In this document: one piece after another, positions 60,808-64,000 of the stretch
Layout: the number at the start of each line of letters is the position of its first letter
Position numbering within the stretch: position 1 is the first letter of the stretch
DNA from: Mesorhizobium sp. WSM3862
GTDB taxonomy: Bacteria; Pseudomonadota; Alphaproteobacteria; Rhizobiales; Rhizobiaceae
DNA: 64,000 bases
Assembly: GCF_002294985.1 (NCBI RefSeq)
Contig: NZ_NSGE01000011.1
Span: 1 to 64,000 of the forward strand
Direction: 5' to 3'
The notes under the pieces: model-generated
The model's database searches: none
What the model saw: only the letters and a program-made list of their open reading frames with translations
Told to the model about the DNA's origin: nothing
Made by a program: the position numbers and the translations under genes

Positions 60808-61833
60808 TTGGCGTCCAGCATCCACGATCTCGCGCGTCACCTGAACATTTCGATCGGCACCGTGTCGCGCGCGCTGAACGGCCGCGCCGACGTCAATGCG
60901 GAGACGCGCCAGCGCGTGCTCGAGGCGGCCAGGAAGCTGAACTATTCGCCCAACCAGTCGGGCCGCAGCCTGCGCCAGGGCGCCACCCGCTCGATCGCCT
61001 TCATGCTGCAACCGCATCCCGGCGACCAGCAATATGGCGAGCCGTTCTTCATTCCGTTCTTGACCGGCCTGCAGGCGCGGCTCGCCGAGCATGAGCTGGA
61101 TCTGATGGTCGTCATGGGCGAGCCCGGCCAATATCAGCAGGAGAGGCTGCGCCGCGTGGTTGAGACGCGCCGGGCCGACGCGGTCGTGTTGGCCAATACA
61201 CGGCGGGAAGACGATCGGATCGACTATCTGAGCAAGGCCGGCTTTCCCTTCGCCACGCTTGGCCGAAGTCAATCCGGCGGCGACACCTATCCTTCGCTCG
61301 ATATCGATTTCGAGAGGGCGGGTGATGAAGCCGTCGACCGGCTGGTCGCGCGCGGCCACCGCCGCATAGCTGCCATCCGCCCTTCGCTTGATCTCAACTT
61401 CGGCTACCTGTTCCTCGACGGCTACCGCAAGGCTCTGAAGCGGCACGGCATCGAAGTCGACCCCGGCCTGATCGCCGACGGCTTCATCAACGAGACCGGC
61501 GGCTACCAGGTGACGCCGCGTGTCATGCTCTCCAAGGACCGGCCGACAGCCATCATCTTCAACAATGACGCGATGGCGCTCGGCGGCTGCAAGGCACTGG
61601 CCGAGATGGGCATCAGGCCCGGCCACGACATCGCGGTGATCGTCATCGTCGACACGCCGCTCTGCCGCTACTTCTCGCCGACGCTGACCGCCTTCCGTCC
61701 GGCGCTGGAGCCGATGGGCCGGCGGCTGGCCGAGATGCTGCTGGCGTCACTCCCGGCCCATGCCGGTCCGGAGGGGCCACGCACGATCCGCGAAGTCTGG
61801 CCGCTGGAGCTCGTCGCGCGAGAGAGCGATTGA
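60808..61833 (+). CDS. LacI family regulator
   Basis: Repressor of 341 residues. The helix-turn-helix is at residues 4-50 (SIHDLARHLNISIGTVSRAL then GRADVNAETRQRVLEAARKL), followed by a periplasmic-binding-like ligand domain. I use the TTG at 60808, preceded by GGGGGAGA, since the HTH begins directly there; an ATG at 60721 would add 29 unrelated residues. It is divergent from the sugar operon and probably binds the palindromes at 60671-60698. The inducer should be the substrate or a product of that operon. Confidence 0.9.
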   Translation: MASSIHDLARHLNISIGTVSRALNGRADVNAETRQRVLEAARKLNYSPNQSGRSLRQGATRSIAFMLQPHPGDQQYGEPFFIPFLTGLQARLAEHELDLMVVMGEPGQYQQERLRRVVETRRADAVVLANTRREDDRIDYLSKAGFPFATLGRSQSGGDTYPSLDIDFERAGDEAVDRLVARGHRRIAAIRPSLDLNFGYLFLDGYRKALKRHGIEVDPGLIADGFINETGGYQVTPRVMLSKDRPTAIIFNNDAMALGGCKALAEMGIRPGHDIAVIVIVDTPLCRYFSPTLTAFRPALEPMGRRLAEMLLASLPAHAGPEGPRTIREVWPLELVARESD

Positions 61834-61840
61834 GCGCCCT

Positions 61841-61985
61841 CTCCTTCTCCCCTTGCGGGAGAAGGTGTCGCCGAAGGCGACGGATGAGGGGAGCTCCAGG
61901 GAAAGCCAACGTCTCGCTCCGCTGGAACACCCTCATCCGTCTCGGCGCTGCGCGCCGATCCACCTTCTCCCACAAGGGGAGAAGG
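61841..61985. repeat. Palindromic repeat between lacI-type and esterase genes
   Basis: A 145-base element: outer palindromes CTTCTCCCCTTGCGGGAGAAGG and its mirror CCTTCTCCCACAAGGGGAGAAGG, inner stems GTCGCC-GAA-GGCGAC and CGGCGC-TGC-GCGCCG, and CGGATGAGGG/CCCTCATCCG arms. Same architecture and partly the same sequence as the element inside the helicase gene at 53749-53902. Confidence 0.8.
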
Positions 61986-62077
61986 CAAGTACCCCCCTCC
62001 TGTCACGCAAGTATCATGTTCGCGTCCTAGACCCGATGTCACGCCATTCCGGCTCTGCTCGTCACATGGGGGACATC

Positions 62078-63559
62078 ATGAAGCACCTCAACCGAACCGT
62101 CGCGCTTGGCGTGGCACTCGTCCTGCTCACCGTGCTGAGCCCTGCGCTCGCCGAGGGTGTTGGCTATGTCAACAAAGGGCTAGTCGGCGTTGGCCGCATC
62201 CCCGCCAGCCAGAAGGACAAGTTCGGCGAGACCTTTGGTTCGGGCTCCGGCATGGCGATCGACGCCAAGAGCTGGGCGCGTGACGGCGCCGGCTACAAAG
62301 GCTCGCTCTGGCTGCTGCCGGACCGCGGCTACAACGTCGCCGGCACCACCGACTACCGGCCCCGCTTGAACACAATTGCAATCGAGCTGACCCCGACCGC
62401 CCCGGGCGCGGCGCCCGCCGCCGGCCAGGAACAGTCGGGCGTCAAGGCAACGCTCGTCGACACGATGCTCCTGACCGACGACAACGGCGCCGACGCCACC
62501 GGCCTCGATCCGCTCAACGGCGTGCGCCCCGCTGCCGGCGACATGCCGATCCTGCCGCAGGCCGACAACGGCAAGCTTTCGCTCGACGACGAGGCGGTCG
62601 TGCGCCTGCCCGACGGCACCATGTTCATTTCCGACGAATATGGCCCCAACATCTATCGCTTTTCGGCCGACGGCAGCCTGATGTCGGCGACGCAGCCGCC
62701 GGCGGCCCTGGTGCCGATGCGCCATGGCAAGCCGAACTTCGCTTCCGACAATCCTGGCCCGGGTGCCGCCGAGCCGGATCCCAAGGATCCCGAGACCGGC
62801 CGCCAGAACAATCAGGGCCTCGAAGGCATGTCGATGACGCCGGACGGCAAGTTCCTGATCGTCGTGCTGCAGTCGGCGCCGCGCCAGGATGGCGGCGATT
62901 CCGGCTCGACCCGCCGGAATGCCCGCGCGCTGGTCTATGACGGCTCCGACCTTGCCCACCTCAAGCTGGCGCACGAATATGTCGTGCCGCTGCCGGTGTT
63001 CAAGGACGCCAAGGGCAAGACCAAGGTGGCCGCGCAGAGCGAGATCGTGGCGCTGTCCGACAAGAGCTTTCTGATGCTGGCACGCGACAGCGGCAACGGC
63101 CAGGGGCTGAAGGACGCCGAGTCGGTCTACCGCAAGATCGAGATCGTAGACCTTTGCGCCGCTACCGATATCGCCAACGGCCCGTTCGACGCCGCCGACA
63201 AGCCGGTTGCGCCGAAAGGCGTGCTCGATCCGTCGGTGACGCCGGCCAAGCTCACCTCGTTCATCGAAATCAACGACAAGGGCGAACTCGGCCGTTTCGG
63301 CCTGCACAACGGCGCGCCGAACGACAGGAACAACCTCTCGGAGAAGTGGGAGGCGATGTCGCTGGTGAGCGTGCTGGACCCGAAGCTGCCCGACGACTAT
63401 TTCCTGTTCGTCGCGAACGACAACGACTTTCTGACCCAGGACGGCTTCCAGGTCGGCGCCCCGTACAAGGCCCAGGATGGCGCCGATGTCGACACCACCT
63501 TCCTGGTCTATCAGGTTACCCTGCCCGGCCTGTCGGGGAACAGTCTCGCCGCAAACTAG
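62078..63559 (+). CDS. Esterase-like phytase family protein
   Basis: Exported protein of 493 residues with a Phytase-like (PF13449-type) domain. A signal peptide (MKHLNRTVALGVALVLLTVLSPALA) is cleaved after about residue 25. The beta-propeller-like body includes GSGSGMAIDAKSW, LWLLPDRGYN, DGTMFISDEYGPNIYRF and NNQGLEGMSMTPDGKFLIV, which are the best family blocks; acidic clusters probably bind calcium. The ATG at 62078 follows GGGGGAC; an ATG at 62066 is possible. Actual phosphatase activity is not established for this subgroup. A 9-base-arm hairpin follows its end. Confidence 0.85.
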   Translation: MKHLNRTVALGVALVLLTVLSPALAEGVGYVNKGLVGVGRIPASQKDKFGETFGSGSGMAIDAKSWARDGAGYKGSLWLLPDRGYNVAGTTDYRPRLNTIAIELTPTAPGAAPAAGQEQSGVKATLVDTMLLTDDNGADATGLDPLNGVRPAAGDMPILPQADNGKLSLDDEAVVRLPDGTMFISDEYGPNIYRFSADGSLMSATQPPAALVPMRHGKPNFASDNPGPGAAEPDPKDPETGRQNNQGLEGMSMTPDGKFLIVVLQSAPRQDGGDSGSTRRNARALVYDGSDLAHLKLAHEYVVPLPVFKDAKGKTKVAAQSEIVALSDKSFLMLARDSGNGQGLKDAESVYRKIEIVDLCAATDIANGPFDAADKPVAPKGVLDPSVTPAKLTSFIEINDKGELGRFGLHNGAPNDRNNLSEKWEAMSLVSVLDPKLPDDYFLFVANDNDFLTQDGFQVGAPYKAQDGADVDTTFLVYQVTLPGLSGNSLAAN

Positions 63560-63597
63560 TTGCGAAGGCATCTGGCCCAGCCCCAACGGATGCAGAA

Positions 63598-63631
63598 GCA
63601 TCAGGCTGCGATACCATCGCGGGCCTGATGC
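63598..63631. other. Large hairpin between convergent genes
   Basis: GCATCAGGC and GCCTGATGC are perfect inverse arms; an inner GCGA/TCGC stem sits on a five-base loop. It lies 38 bases past the esterase-like gene and faces the end of an MFS gene. No T-run on either side, so it is not a classic terminator. Confidence 0.55.
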
Positions 63632-63797
63632 ATCTTCGGTGCCCGCCATGGACGACAACAAGCCCGCTCGCCGGGGACCAGCGACCTGACAAGCGGCCCC
63701 ATCTCCGAGGACCCTCCGGCCGCAGGCGAGCCGCTGGACACCGGGCTCGGCGTGCCGCGCCGGCGCGCCAATCTCGTCGAGACACCGAACGGGTGAA

Positions 63798-64000
63798 CTA
63801 TCGCGCGTATCTGGCGCCGAACCCGAGCGCCACCAGCGAGAAGATGGTGATCATGCCGGCGAAGGCCAGGCTTGCCACCGTCGCGCTCGTCCAACCCGAC
63901 AGCACGCCGATGCCGATGACCGGCAGCGCATTGCCGCAGAAGCAGCAGATGAAGAAGGCCGAGACCACTTCGGCGCGCCGGTCGCCCGGCGCGATCTGGT
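63798..64000 (-). CDS. MFS transporter, C-terminal end (partial)
   Basis: The last 67 codons of a major-facilitator permease run in from the right edge. The visible sequence PGDRRAEVVSAFFICCFCGN, then ALPVIGIGVLSGWTSATVAS, then AFAGMITIFSLVALGFGARYAR contains two hydrophobic helices typical of the end of a 12-helix MFS protein. Reading was done by hand from the stop codon at 63798-63800. Substrate unknown. The gene converges on the esterase-like gene with a 238-base gap. Confidence 0.8.
   Translation of the reverse strand, partial: QIAPGDRRAEVVSAFFICCFCGNALPVIGIGVLSGWTSATVASLAFAGMITIFSLVALGFGARYAR

Noticed and set aside
63640..63797. Short plus-strand frame ending RRRANLVETPNG
   Set aside because: Protein-like in places but lacks a start codon with ribosome-binding site and a recognisable family; too little to call.

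Overview
This GC-rich, tightly packed window reads as an ordinary chromosomal segment of an alphaproteobacterium of the Rhizobiales, most like Mesorhizobium. The main reasons are the circularly permuted two-piece ssrA gene with tag ANDNYAEARLAA, the alpha-type SspB adaptor, a CobF-type (aerobic) precorrin-6A synthase, a single-domain sugar ABC ATPase of the FrcA type, and rhizobial palindromic intergenic repeats. There is no insertion sequence, prophage, CRISPR array, rRNA gene or standard tRNA gene.

Layout. 1-9.3 kb: kup (cut by the left edge), pdxJ, a SpoIIAA-like protein, a RecD-like helicase, a cobalt-type nitrile hydratase operon (alpha, beta, activator) and an RND permease. 9.2-20 kb: the RND adaptor, a LysE exporter, ilvIH behind a newly recognised leader peptide and attenuator, an oxidative phosphonate-degradation pair (tmpAB-like) beside a broken LysR gene, GNAT and XRE-cupin genes, and a HerA-type ATPase. 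20-29 kb: a diguanylate cyclase, miaA, serB, and the protein-quality-control group degP, DUF2065, hflC, hflK next to dihydrofolate reductase and a DUF4424 gene. 29-36.6 kb: cobF, modE, modCBA, a decayed mop gene, thyA, DUF2853, ssrA and a Bcr-type drug exporter. 36.7-48 kb: a TetR gene, sspB, DUF4169, an RHH gene, a ClC channel with a divergent marR, a very long AsmA-family protein, a D-lactate/glycolate-type dehydrogenase, a thioesterase and an Lrp regulator. 48-64 kb: an EamA exporter, a dienelactone hydrolase, quinoprotein glucose dehydrogenase, a UvrD helicase, a LacI-controlled sugar locus (ABC transporter, isomerase, oxidoreductase), a phytase-like esterase and an MFS gene cut by the right edge.

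The genes work together in several modules. IlvI and IlvH form acetolactate synthase, and their leader encodes Leu, Ile and Val codons ahead of a terminator. TmpA and TmpB probably turn trimethylaminoethylphosphonate into glycine betaine and phosphate. ModABC imports molybdate under ModE. ssrA and SspB together mark and deliver stalled translation products. The LacI locus carries two copies of its likely operator.

The most unusual observation is a palindromic repeat of the type normally found between genes. It sits in frame inside the uvrD-family helicase gene, between the DEYQDT and GDDDQ motifs. A second element with the same architecture lies between genes about 8 kb away. Other non-obvious signals are the apparently leaderless ilv leader peptide, a frameshifted mop gene, an inverted repeat straddling the start codon of the XRE-cupin regulator, and a terminator-like hairpin in the degP leader.
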